DNA of 64,000 nt from Vibrio splendidus 12E03. GTDB lineage: Bacteria; Pseudomonadota; Gammaproteobacteria; Enterobacterales; Vibrionaceae. The stretch lies in contig NZ_AJZD02000215.1 in assembly GCF_000272105.2 (NCBI RefSeq), forward strand, positions 23,690-87,689, in the 5' to 3' direction. A program made the position numbers and the translations under genes. Positions within the stretch are counted from its first letter, which is position 1. Each line of letters opens with the position of its first letter. Below, one piece after another: positions 15,894 through 23,522 of this stretch. Under the pieces are notes generated by a model. The model had not been told where the DNA came from, did no database searches, and saw nothing but the letters and a program-made list of their open reading frames with translations.

Positions 15894-17078
15894 TTGTTAA
15901 ATATCACAGATAAAAGTGTAGAAGACGCGATTCCAGCCTACCTGCGTTTAGGCTTTCGACCTTTCTTCTTTCTAGGCAGTCTCTATGCCGTGATTGCGAT
16001 TGTGGCTTGGGTCATCATGTTTCAAAACGGTCAGCCTGAGGTTTTAAACGTTCCCGCACTGTGGTGGCACGTGCATGAGATGCTGTTTGGTTTTTCGATG
16101 GCGATTGTTGTCGGCTTTGTGCTCACTGCCGTGCAAACCTGGACAGGCGTCAATGGCACCAAGCATTATCGATTAGCCGCGCTAGTCGGTTTATGGTTAG
16201 CACCTCGTATTCTGTTTTGGACGCCGGCTCCGCTGTGGCTGATCTCTTCGATTGAAGCGCTGTTCTTAATCTTCGCGGCTTACGAGATCGGTTTTCGTGT
16301 AGTGCAGTCGAAAGGTTGGAAGAACTTGTTCTTCGTTCCGCTGTTTGTACTGGCGATTGTGGCGAATTTTGCGAGCTACGCGACCATTAAGGGAATGCCT
16401 CCGTTCCCATCATCAGCGGTATGGCAAGCCATGCTGTGGTGGTTTACCTTGCTGCTGTCTGTCATGGGCGGACGAGTGATCCCATTCTTCACTGCACGTC
16501 GCTTTAACTTTGAAAAAGCGCAGCCATTGGTGTGGTTGGAATGGCTTGCAAACCTGCCTTTGGTAGGACTGTTTGTGCTGAGCTTCTTCCCTCTGGCCTT
16601 TGCTCAAATGGGCAGCGGATTAATGGTTTTTGCCGGTGTTGCTCAACTGGTACGCTTCATCCGTTGGAAACCCTGGACAACCCTATCTGAACCTTTGGTG
16701 TGGTCACTGCATGCGGCTTACTTGTGTATTCCTCTAAGCTTGTTGTTACGTGGCCTGTTAGAGAACCCATTTGCCAGTCATAACATGCTGCACTTGTTCG
16801 CAATTGGTGGCTTGAGCGGTTTGATTCTGGCGATGATAACCCGAGTGACAATGGGACACACTGGTCGTGCGATTTACAAAGGACCAAGCATGGCGCTCGC
16901 ATTCTCTGCAATTTTTGTGGCAGCGCTAGTACGTAGCTTAGGTGTCACCTTCTTCCCTGGTTATTTGTTTGAGATGGTGAACCTAAGCGCAGGCTTATGG
17001 ACGTTGGCGTTTGGTCTGTTTATTTGGAAATTCGGCATGATGTTACTTACCCCACGAGTGGATGGTCATCCGGGGTAA
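15894..17078 (+). CDS. nnrS: NnrS family protein (nitric-oxide/haem-copper membrane protein)
   Basis: A 394-residue polytopic inner-membrane protein with about twelve hydrophobic segments. It has the NnrS family features LRLGFRPFFFLGSLYA near the N-terminus, WWHVHEMLFGFSMAIVVGFVLTAVQTWTG around residues 50-80, and HLFAIGGLSGLILAMITRVTMGHTGR near residue 300, with several histidines that can bind haem and copper. NnrS helps bacteria cope with nitrosative stress during nitrate or nitrite respiration. The start is a TTG at 15894, with AGGAG five bases before it; no ATG is better placed. A terminator follows. It is convergent with the deaminase gene. Dense palindromes upstream suggest regulated expression. 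Confidence 0.9.
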   Translation: MLNITDKSVEDAIPAYLRLGFRPFFFLGSLYAVIAIVAWVIMFQNGQPEVLNVPALWWHVHEMLFGFSMAIVVGFVLTAVQTWTGVNGTKHYRLAALVGLWLAPRILFWTPAPLWLISSIEALFLIFAAYEIGFRVVQSKGWKNLFFVPLFVLAIVANFASYATIKGMPPFPSSAVWQAMLWWFTLLLSVMGGRVIPFFTARRFNFEKAQPLVWLEWLANLPLVGLFVLSFFPLAFAQMGSGLMVFAGVAQLVRFIRWKPWTTLSEPLVWSLHAAYLCIPLSLLLRGLLENPFASHNMLHLFAIGGLSGLILAMITRVTMGHTGRAIYKGPSMALAFSAIFVAALVRSLGVTFFPGYLFEMVNLSAGLWTLAFGLFIWKFGMMLLTPRVDGHPG

Positions 17079-17099
17079 ACTGATTTTGGTATATTGATA

Positions 17100-17128
17100 A
17101 AAAGGGAAGCGTTGAGCTTCCCTTTTTT
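17100..17128. terminator. Bidirectional terminator between nnrS and the deaminase gene
   Basis: AAAGGGAAGC and GCTTCCCTTT pair around GTTGA, with A and T runs on either side, between convergent genes. Confidence 0.88.
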
Positions 17129-17151
17129 GATTGAACTACACACTTATGAAC

Positions 17152-18162
17152 TTATTGAGTGTTCGCTATCAAGTATTGGCGTACCTGCGTAATCAGGTCT
17201 TCTTTGGCATGAGGGGAGATGAAACTCGCTTCCACCGCATTAATACTGAACTGCGCTAACTCTTGATGAGTGACAGGGTGGGCGTTGGCAACCGCTAGGA
17301 AATTATCATTCATGTAGCCACCAAAGTAAGCCGGGTCGTCGGAATTGATGGTGACACAGAGTCCTTTTCTCAGTAGTTCGACAATGTTGTGCTGCTCCAT
17401 GGTATCGAAGACTTTTAGCTTGGTATTCGATAGTGGACAAACCGTCAGTGGAGTACGTTTGGCTATTAGTTGCTCCATCAGTTCTTTATCTTCAACACAG
17501 CGAACGCCATGATCAATTCGTGTAATACCTAACAAACTCAATGCATCGATAATGTTTTGCGCAGGGCCTTCTTCTCCGGCGTGTGCGACAGTCAGGAAGC
17601 CTTGGTTGAGCGCTTCTTGGAATACATGCTTAAACTTCTCGGGTGGGTTACCTTGTTCTGATGAATCTAAACCAACCGCAATGATTTTATCTTTGTAAGG
17701 CAAAGCCTGTTTGAGTGTCTCGAACGCGCTGTTTTCATCAAGGTGACGCAGAAAGCACATGATCAGTTGGCTGCTTATCCCAAGTTCATGTGCAGCTTGG
17801 TCGAGTGCTCGAGTAATGCCTGTGATAATAGTGTCGAAGGCGATACCGCGCTCAGTGTGGGTTTGCGGGTCGAAGAAAATCTCAGTGTGGACCACATTGT
17901 CTTGTTGGCACTTTAATAGGTAGGCCCAAGTGAGGTCGTAAAAGTCTTGTTCATGAATCAGTACATTGGCGCCTTGATAATAGATGTCGAGAAAAGACTG
18001 CAGGTTGTGGAATTGATAGGCATCTCGCACTTGCTCTGGGTTCTCAAAGGGGATCGATACGTTATTGCGCTTGGCCAGTTCGAACATCAGCTCTGGTTCC
18101 AATGTGCCCTCAATGTGTAAGTGCAGCTCAACCTTCGGTAAATTTTTGATGAAGCTATCCAT
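17152..18162 (-). CDS. add: Adenine (or adenosine) deaminase, ADA-like family
   Basis: A 336-residue metal-dependent amidohydrolase that removes the amino group from adenine or adenosine. Metal ligands are H14 and H16 in ELHLHIEGTLEPEL. Downstream are AVGLDSSEQGNPPEKF, the catalytic region TVAHAGEEGP, IDHGVRC, and the metal and catalytic pair SDDPAYFGGY. This set, with PQTHTERG and PLSNTKL, matches the shorter ADA-like group that includes the Pseudomonas adenine deaminase (adenine aminohydrolase) better than classical adenosine deaminase, so adenine to hypoxanthine is my first choice. Automatic annotation would usually say adenosine deaminase (add). It is a single gene with palindromes in its upstream region (18341-18390), and purine salvage genes lie further along the window. 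Confidence 0.85.
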   Translation of the reverse strand: MDSFIKNLPKVELHLHIEGTLEPELMFELAKRNNVSIPFENPEQVRDAYQFHNLQSFLDIYYQGANVLIHEQDFYDLTWAYLLKCQQDNVVHTEIFFDPQTHTERGIAFDTIITGITRALDQAAHELGISSQLIMCFLRHLDENSAFETLKQALPYKDKIIAVGLDSSEQGNPPEKFKHVFQEALNQGFLTVAHAGEEGPAQNIIDALSLLGITRIDHGVRCVEDKELMEQLIAKRTPLTVCPLSNTKLKVFDTMEQHNIVELLRKGLCVTINSDDPAYFGGYMNDNFLAVANAHPVTHQELAQFSINAVEASFISPHAKEDLITQVRQYLIANTQ

Positions 18163-18340
18163 AGCAACTCCTTAGCTATTTTAATTATGGGCGGAGTAGG
18201 GGAAGATAATTAACGCCTACCAAGCTAACGGGTTAGACGACTCATTTATCTCTGTTTGAGCATAGTTCATTTGATGGTTGCCGATGAAATGAGACTGAAA
18301 TTGTTAGGGATTAGAGGCTGTTGAGTGCTTAAAAATGAGC

Positions 18341-18390
18341 CGCAAACGATTTGCAGCACTAGAGTGTGATCCGCTGCAAATATTTGCAGC
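18341..18390. promoter_or_regulatory. Paired palindromes between the deaminase and DUF3622 genes
   Basis: CGCAAACGATTTGCAG (18341-18356) and the perfect 18-bp palindrome GCTGCAAATATTTGCAGC (18373-18390) share the half-site TTTGCAGC. They lie in the 352-bp gap between divergent genes. A dimeric regulator is likely but not identified; the first resembles a PurR box with a changed centre. Confidence 0.5.
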
Positions 18391-18514
18391 AATATTCGTT
18401 GATTTGTGCTCTAATACCGCGCTTACCAAGGGATGGTGTTAAAAGATGCTCACTTAGATGGAGTTATCAAAGTTGACCGATCCCATAATGATCTCCCTTA
18501 GGAAAAAATAGAAC

Positions 18515-18832
18515 ATGTCTAAGAACAAAAAATTTGATATCCGCCTTACAGAAAAACGCAACGGCTGGTGTGCAGAGATTACTCGTCAAGTAACGTCTCG
18601 CAGCACAACAGTATCTAAGCGTGAGTCTGGTTTCGAAACAGAAGCGCTTGCACAAGAGTGGGCTGAGAAAGAGCTAGCATCTTTCATCGCAAACCAAGCT
18701 GAACGTAACGAGCGTAAAGCGGAGCAACGTAAAGAGCGCGATGAACTACGTCACGCTAAAGAGCTTAAAGCTGAGCAAGCACGTGAAGCACGCGCTAAAG
18801 CTCGTGCAGAAGAGCAAGAAGACGCTGAGTAA
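18515..18832 (+). CDS. Small charged protein, DUF3622 type
   Basis: A 105-residue protein of unknown function that I recognise as DUF3622-like, a group typical of Vibrionaceae. The first half (about residues 5-55: FDIRLTEKRNGWCAEITRQV, followed by an EALAQEWAEKEL stretch) looks like a small beta-beta-alpha fold. The second half is a long helix very rich in K, E, R and A, likely a charged coiled coil. No signal peptide or membrane segment is seen, so it is cytoplasmic. Nucleic-acid or ribosome contact is a guess based on charge. It is preceded by AGGA about eleven bases before the ATG and followed by two hairpins, the second a strong terminator. Confidence 0.8.
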   Translation: MSKNKKFDIRLTEKRNGWCAEITRQVTSRSTTVSKRESGFETEALAQEWAEKELASFIANQAERNERKAEQRKERDELRHAKELKAEQAREARAKARAEEQEDAE

Positions 18833-18884
18833 TTCGGTGCACGATTAATTTATAGGTCCCTTAATTTTAAGATAAGGGAGTTAT

Positions 18885-18923
18885 AAAAAAGCCCCAATAT
18901 AGTCACCTATATTGGGGCTTTTT
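18885..18923. terminator. Strong bidirectional terminator after DUF3622 gene
   Basis: AAGCCCCAATATAG and CTATATTGGGGCTT pair perfectly around TCAC, flanked by A6 and T5. A weaker stem TCCCTTA/TAAGGGA (18857-18879) lies just before it. Confidence 0.9.
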
Positions 18924-19003
18924 CGTTTGTGGAGTTCGTTGCTATTTGCTTAAGAGCGACGGTTTTGGCTTCTCGCTTTTTACATCGCTCTCTCAAGCCT
19001 TAA

Positions 19004-20050
19004 TCAGTTGTTTAGCGCAGTTAGCCAATCATCTTCTGCTACTTCTTCAATGTAGCTTTCTACTGTTTGTCCCACTTCTTCATCGTCTTGCTTGAAGTAA
19101 GCGATGTGGAACACAGCATCACCTTCGTTCACCAAAGGTAGCGTTTGTTGGCCAATCACGATACCGCCTTTAGTCGTGATAACTTGGCTCTCTTGATGAC
19201 CCAGTGGAGAACTGATGTAGGCAAGAGTTTGTCCTGCTTCAACTTGTTCGCCTAGTCTCACCATGTTACGCAAGATACCGTCTGATTCTGCACGAATCCA
19301 GCTGGTGGATTTGCTCAATACTGGTTCTGGCAGCTTCTTACGGTTCGGACGCAGCATGCCGATTTCTTTCATTACTTGGTGAATGCCAAGGTAGCCTGCA
19401 CGAATCGCTAGGTGATCAAAGCGCAGTGCCTCACCACCTTCGTATGTCAGTACTGGAATCCCCAACTTTTCCGCTTCACTTCGTAGTGAACCATCACGCA
19501 GAGGTGAGTCGATGATCACTGGGGTCGCGAAGGCTTTTGCGATGCGCATGGTTTCTGGGTTCGAAAGGTTCGCACGAATTTGTGGCAAGTTCGTACGGTG
19601 AATCGCACCCGTGTGTAGATCCAGAATGAAATCACAGTGCTTAGCCACGTTCTCGAAGAAAGTGTAAGCGATACGTGATGTTAGCGATCCTTTCTCACTA
19701 CCTGGGAAGCAACGGTTTAGATCGCGACGGTCTGGTAGGTAACGAGACTTATGGATGAAACCGAACACGTTAACGATAGGCACGACAATCAAGGTACCTT
19801 TCAGTTTCTTTGGATCGATAGCGTTCGTCAGCTGTCGAGCAATCTCAACACCATTTAACTCATCACCGTGAATCGCTGCGTTTACCATCAGTGTTGGACC
19901 TGCTTGGCGACCGTGAATGATTTCAATCGGGATTGAAAGTGGAGAGTGCGTGTAAAGCTGAGCTGCTTGCAGTTCAATCTCCATTCGCTGTCCTGGCTGA
20001 ACAGTAGAACCAAGTAATTCGAATGGTTGATTAGGTTTTAGTCTTGCCAT
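19004..20050 (-). CDS. Succinylglutamate desuccinylase/aspartoacylase family hydrolase
   Basis: A 348-residue zinc carboxypeptidase-like (M14/AstE-ASPA) protein. The zinc-binding HxxE is in NAAIHGDELNGVE near residue 61, with the third ligand in FILDLHTG near residue 140; DRRDLNRCFPG lies between them, typical of the family. The last hundred residues look like a beta-barrel (biotinyl/lipoyl-like) domain, with GILRNMVRLGEQVEAGQTLA. Members remove acyl or amino-acid groups from amide substrates; the arginine-succinyl pathway enzyme AstE is a different, usually operon-bound member, and no ast genes are nearby. Substrate unknown. It is divergent from the DUF3332 lipoprotein gene. Confidence 0.87.
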   Translation of the reverse strand: MARLKPNQPFELLGSTVQPGQRMEIELQAAQLYTHSPLSIPIEIIHGRQAGPTLMVNAAIHGDELNGVEIARQLTNAIDPKKLKGTLIVVPIVNVFGFIHKSRYLPDRRDLNRCFPGSEKGSLTSRIAYTFFENVAKHCDFILDLHTGAIHRTNLPQIRANLSNPETMRIAKAFATPVIIDSPLRDGSLRSEAEKLGIPVLTYEGGEALRFDHLAIRAGYLGIHQVMKEIGMLRPNRKKLPEPVLSKSTSWIRAESDGILRNMVRLGEQVEAGQTLAYISSPLGHQESQVITTKGGIVIGQQTLPLVNEGDAVFHIAYFKQDDEEVGQTVESYIEEVAEDDWLTALNN

Positions 20051-20316
20051 TTAGGTTGTTCTCAACATGGTGATAATTCGTTAACACGGAATGTAGCAAT
20101 CGTTGATTTTTAGTACGAATCAATCGGTTTACGGTAACGACAAAACTTTTTTGTGGAGGCGCATCGGGAACGGTATTCCATGGATGGCGCCCTCTTTGGA
20201 ATACGCTTTTTATTTGTAAGGTTTCTGACAATTTATTGATTTAACTCTGATAATTGTGTTTTTCGCACTTGCTATTATCCATCGCCATTTTCTGGCGGCC
20301 AATTTCAAATATCGAG

Positions 20317-20862
20317 ATGAAAATGAAAAAAACAATTTCAAAAGTTGTAGCACTTGCAGTGGTATCTGTTGCTTTATCTGGCTGTGTTGGTAGCAACGCA
20401 GTAACGGGTTACCTAATGAAGTTCAACCTTAAAGCCGTTGATAACCGTTACGCACGTGGTGGCTTAAACTTACTGTTGGCACCGGCATACGGTCTAACGG
20501 TTGCAGCGGATTACCTGGTATTCAACTCACTAGAGTTCTGGACTGGTAGCAACCCACTAACGGGTGCGCCGCATATCTTTGATACTAAGGTGGATACTTA
20601 CATTGATATCAACCATCAGCTAGATCCGTCTCTAACGGAAGCGCCTGTAGGTCCAATCACTAATGTAAATATGATCGAAAAAGGTCAGATGCAGCAGATT
20701 GATGAAAACACTATCCAAATGGATATCACTTACCAGTCTGGTGAGCGAGCGACACTAATCGGTGTTCGTGATGGCGAGATGGTAACGTACTTTATCGATG
20801 GTGAAGTCGTTGCACAAACGTCAATTGATGAGCTAGAGAGCTACGCAGCGTCACGCGCTTAA
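20317..20862 (+). CDS. DUF3332-type lipoprotein
   Basis: A probable lipoprotein of about 180 residues. The signal peptide KKTISKVVALAVVSVALSGC ends in the lipobox LSGC, so the mature protein is lipid-anchored, facing the periplasm. The mature part begins with SNAVTGYLMKFNLKAVDNRYARGG, followed by a hydrophobic stretch near residues 50-70, as in the DUF3332 family common in Vibrio; function is unknown. Starts at 20317 or 20323 are both possible (GAG lies six bases before the second); an upstream in-frame start at 20254 would put 21 residues before the signal peptide and is unlikely. A terminator follows. Confidence 0.85.
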   Translation: MKMKKTISKVVALAVVSVALSGCVGSNAVTGYLMKFNLKAVDNRYARGGLNLLLAPAYGLTVAADYLVFNSLEFWTGSNPLTGAPHIFDTKVDTYIDINHQLDPSLTEAPVGPITNVNMIEKGQMQQIDENTIQMDITYQSGERATLIGVRDGEMVTYFIDGEVVAQTSIDELESYAASRA

Positions 20863-20893
20863 TGTCTTAGCTGGTTGCAAAGATTAGATACAA

Positions 20894-20921
20894 AAACAGG
20901 TACTCATTGAGTACCTGTTTT
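20894..20921 (+). terminator. Terminator after the DUF3332 gene
   Basis: AAACAGGTACTC and GAGTACCTGTTT pair around ATT and are followed by TATTTT. Confidence 0.85.
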
Positions 20922-20931
20922 ATTTTGTCTG

Positions 20932-20964
20932 AATAAATGGTGTTTACTGTAAACACCATTTATT
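20932..20964. repeat. 33-bp perfect odd palindrome
   Basis: Sixteen bases (AATAAATGGTGTTTAC) are followed by one T and their exact reverse complement. It lies between the DUF3332 terminator and the pepD stop. It may act as the pepD terminator on the minus strand, but no clear T-run follows. Confidence 0.75.
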
Positions 20965-20985
20965 GAACAAACGTAGCTTATCGAA

Positions 20986-22458
20986 TTAAGCTTTTTCTGG
21001 GATTGCTTCTAGTAGCGCGACCATTTGGTTCCAGAATAGCTCAACCGTATCAATCTTCACTTTCTCATCTGGAGAGTGAGGGAACTTGATAGTAGGGCCG
21101 AAAGAAACCATGTCCATGTTCGGGTAAGGTTCTTTGAATAGACCACACTCAAGGCCAGCATGGATAACCATGATGTTTGGCTTGTGACCGTAGATGCCTT
21201 CGTACATGTCGCGGAAGATGTGCATGATTTCTGAATCTGCATCTGGCTTCCAACCTGGGTAAGCGCCAGAGAACTCGATGCTCGCACCCGCAAGCTCTGC
21301 TACAGAGTGAAGCATGCTTTCAACTTGGCTACGGCCAGAGTCGATCAGAGAGCGGATTAGGCAAAGTACAGTGATTGAGTTCTCTTCTGTCGTGATAACC
21401 CCCACGTTTAGAGATGTCTCAACAACACCTTCAATCTCATCACTCATACGAATCACGCCGTTTGGCGCCGCGTTAAGTGCTGCGATGAAGCGAGCTTGGT
21501 CAGCAGCTGCAAGTGCGCCCATTTCAACTGAAGCTTCTTCGTTGAAAGTAACAATGCTGTCTTCTACTTTACCTAGCTCAGTTGAAAGAAGCTCTGTGTA
21601 GTCGTTGTATAGAGAAGCCAGTTTCTCTTGGTTTGCAGCAGGTACTGCAACCGTTACGAAACCTTCACGAGGGATCGCATTACGTAGGCTACCGCCTTTG
21701 AATTCGACGATGCGTAGGTCTAGCTCTTTCGCGTGACCCGCTAGGAAGCGAGCAAGCAGTTTGTTTGCGTTTGCACGGCCTGTGTGGATATCACAACCAG
21801 AGTGACCGCCTTTTAGGCCTTTTAGCGTTAGCTTACGTGTTACGAAGTCAGCTGGAATCGCGTTACGAGCAATTTCAAATGTCATTGCGCCGTCGATACC
21901 GCCAGCACAACCCATGTACACTTCGCCTTCTTGCTCTGAATCGGTGTTAAGAAGGATATCGCCTTCTAACCAACCCGCTTCAAGACCGAAAGCACCAGTC
22001 ATGCCTGCTTCTTCATCTACTGTTAGTAGAACTTCGATAGGGCCGTGCTGGATTTCGTTTGAAGCAAGAACCGCTAGGCAAGAAGCCATGCCCATGCCGT
22101 TATCAGCGCCAAGCGTTGTGCCTTTAGCTGTAACCCACTCACCATCAATGTATGGTTGAATTGGATCTTTAGCAAAGTCATGAACTGTGTCTTCGTTCTT
22201 TTGTGGAACCATATCGATGTGAGCTTGTAGCACTACACCTTTTTTGTTTTCCATACCCGCCGTTGCTGGCTTTTTGATGAATACGTTACCCGTTGGGTCA
22301 CGACGTACATCTAGGCCTTGCTCTGTTGCCCAAGCAATAATGTATTGAGCAAGCTCTTCTTCATGCTTAGAAGGGTGTGGGATTGAGCAAATCTTATCGA
22401 AGAACTGCCAGATAGGGGCAGGGGATAATTTACTGATCTCAGAATGGAATTCAGACAC
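20986..22458 (-). CDS. pepD: PepD, aminoacyl-histidine dipeptidase (peptidase D)
   Basis: A 490-residue M20-family metallopeptidase that hydrolyses dipeptides such as carnosine and Xaa-His in the cytoplasm. Two zinc-site motifs are clear: VVLQAHIDMVPQ near residue 80 and TTLGADNGMGMA near residue 120, with the catalytic glutamate in LLTVDEEAGMTGA near residue 150. Later GGHSGCDIHTGRAN and VIHAGLECGLF are typical of PepD. Length agrees with E. coli PepD (485). The start is a GTG at 22458 with AAGGAGT just upstream. The leader contains nested inverted repeats (22484-22539). It is divergent from the small-ORF unit; a PurR-like box lies about 220 bp upstream. Confidence 0.95.
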   Translation of the reverse strand: MSEFHSEISKLSPAPIWQFFDKICSIPHPSKHEEELAQYIIAWATEQGLDVRRDPTGNVFIKKPATAGMENKKGVVLQAHIDMVPQKNEDTVHDFAKDPIQPYIDGEWVTAKGTTLGADNGMGMASCLAVLASNEIQHGPIEVLLTVDEEAGMTGAFGLEAGWLEGDILLNTDSEQEGEVYMGCAGGIDGAMTFEIARNAIPADFVTRKLTLKGLKGGHSGCDIHTGRANANKLLARFLAGHAKELDLRIVEFKGGSLRNAIPREGFVTVAVPAANQEKLASLYNDYTELLSTELGKVEDSIVTFNEEASVEMGALAAADQARFIAALNAAPNGVIRMSDEIEGVVETSLNVGVITTEENSITVLCLIRSLIDSGRSQVESMLHSVAELAGASIEFSGAYPGWKPDADSEIMHIFRDMYEGIYGHKPNIMVIHAGLECGLFKEPYPNMDMVSFGPTIKFPHSPDEKVKIDTVELFWNQMVALLEAIPEKA

Positions 22459-22483
22459 GGATGACTCCTTTTTTATTTAATAA

Positions 22484-22539
22484 CCATATATTTAGGTTTT
22501 GTATGGGTAAAAACCTAGAACAAAAATCTAAAATATGGG
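22484..22539. other. Nested inverted repeats in the pepD leader
   Basis: An inner stem TAGGTTTT/AAAACCTA (22493-22517) is enclosed by CCATATATTTAG and CTAAAATATGG (22484-22495, 22528-22538). It could be a leader RNA fold or an operator; no known riboswitch pattern is recognised. Confidence 0.5.
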
Positions 22540-22673
22540 TCTGTTTTGATGGCAACAGCATACCACTTGAGCGTTTTGACGAGTAGCGGTTCTAAACCTC
22601 AAATAGCTCAAATTTTGAATGCGATCTTGTCCATCTGATCATGGCTAAGCACCTTGATACTTATAAATGGCGC

Positions 22674-22689
22674 AAGCAAACGTTTGTTT
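22674..22689. promoter_or_regulatory. PurR-like box in the pepD upstream gap
   Basis: AAGCAAACGTTTGTTT contains the full palindromic core CAAACGTTTG of the PurR consensus ACGCAAACGTTTGCGT. It lies between pepD and the promoter at 22774; the target is unclear. Confidence 0.5.
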
Positions 22690-22773
22690 AATCCTGTTCT
22701 GTAATTTTATTACAAAAATAAGTTTGCAAAATGACCGTAAATAGCCAAAAGTGTGACGCATAGCAAAAAATAC

Positions 22774-22801
22774 TTGTAATCTTTTTTCTTTAGGGTATAT
22801 T
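22774..22801 (+). promoter_or_regulatory. Sigma-70 promoter of the small-ORF unit
   Basis: TTGTAA (22774-22779) and TATATT (22796-22801) are spaced by 16 bp, giving a predicted start near 22808. About 107 bases of leader follow before the small ORF. Confidence 0.65.
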
Positions 22802-22914
22802 AATAACCAACTTCTGAGATGAAGAGTAAATGCTCAAAGGATGAGTCCGTTTTATCGCCTCCAAGGAACCGAGAAATCAAATTCGTTTTTTATTGATTTA
22901 TTAAGGTGATAGTT

Positions 22915-23001
22915 ATGAAAGGTTTACCATCTGCAATGTTCTGGATTAACAGCTCTGTTTACACTAGCAACTTTGCATACCCTACAAGCTTTGGTTACTA
23001 A
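22915..23001 (+). CDS. Small ORF, 28-residue aromatic-rich peptide of unknown function
   Basis: I do not recognise this peptide. An ATG with AAGGTGAT at a good distance upstream opens a 28-codon frame, starting MKGLPSAMFW and ending TSFGY, with three Phe, three Tyr, one Trp and five Ser. It has no charged residue except Lys2 and no obvious membrane segment. It sits inside its own unit: a promoter at 22774, a leader of about 107 bases, and a strong terminator at 23086-23115, giving an RNA of about 300 bases. It may be a small protein gene, a leader peptide that senses translation, or part of a dual-function RNA. The next gene, a purine permease, starts 520 bp later, past the terminator and with its own promoter, so simple attenuation of that gene is doubtful. 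Confidence 0.55.
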   Translation: MKGLPSAMFWINSSVYTSNFAYPTSFGY

Positions 23002-23085
23002 TACCGTAAGCATGTGACTCGAACAGTTTTGTTCACCCCTATATATTGGAATTCTTTTACAGCCCTTTTGGTTGACAGATTCTAC

Positions 23086-23115
23086 CGCCACTCAGTTTTG
23101 AGTGGCGTTTTTTTT
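23086..23115 (+). terminator. Strong terminator of the small-ORF unit
   Basis: CGCCACTC and GAGTGGCG pair perfectly around AGTTTT and are followed by eight T. Confidence 0.92.
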
Positions 23116-23462
23116 GCCTGCTACTTTTCCAAACCGCTTTATCTCGTCTCTTTTCCTGCTGCTCTGCGTGGTTGTTTTTTAAGCGCCAAAATATCAATTT
23201 GCGCCTTATTACTGATCCTGTTGAAAAATACACAACTCTTGTGGGTTTGAATTCAGAATTTAATGGCTAGATTCTCTATCAAAATAACCGATGGTCGAAA
23301 AAGTAACCAAGATTTTTCATTGTGCTTAATGGGCTTAATTAACTGTTTATTATGATTATTCCTTGGTAATTACTGCGTTTTTAATCGCTTTGTTTCATAC
23401 GGCATTCTGATAAATATCGATTAGAGCCTTAATTCTATCTGGAATTTGTTATTTGATAACTT
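23116..23462. other. Intergenic stretch before the purine permease promoter
   Basis: About 350 AT-rich bases. A 78-codon frame (23014-23250) crosses the terminator and has no supporting features. I see no other gene or repeat here. Confidence 0.5.
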
Positions 23463-23500
23463 TATAATCCACAGCCAATCGATTACGCAACCGTTTACTT
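23463..23500 (+). promoter_or_regulatory. -10 element and PurR-like operator before the purine permease
   Basis: TATAAT lies at 23463-23468. ACGCAACCGTTTACTT (23485-23500) matches the PurR consensus ACGCAAACGTTTGCGT at 13 of 16 positions, just downstream of the expected start site, a position suited to repression by PurR with hypoxanthine or guanine. Confidence 0.65.
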
Positions 23501-23522
23501 TTTACCCTTATAGGATTCGATA

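Noticed and set aside
18340..18356. A PurR box before the deaminase
   Set aside because: The halves GCAAA/TTTGC are one base too far apart, so the fit to the even PurR palindrome is poor; kept only as an unassigned palindrome.
22808..22880. A riboswitch or hammerhead-like motif in the small-ORF leader (CTGAGA; GATGAGTCCG)
   Set aside because: CTGAGA recalls the TPP riboswitch and GATGAGTCCG the hammerhead core, but the other conserved strands of both are missing.
23014..23250. A 78-codon frame after the 28-residue ORF
   Set aside because: It runs through the strong terminator at 23086-23115 and has no ribosome site.
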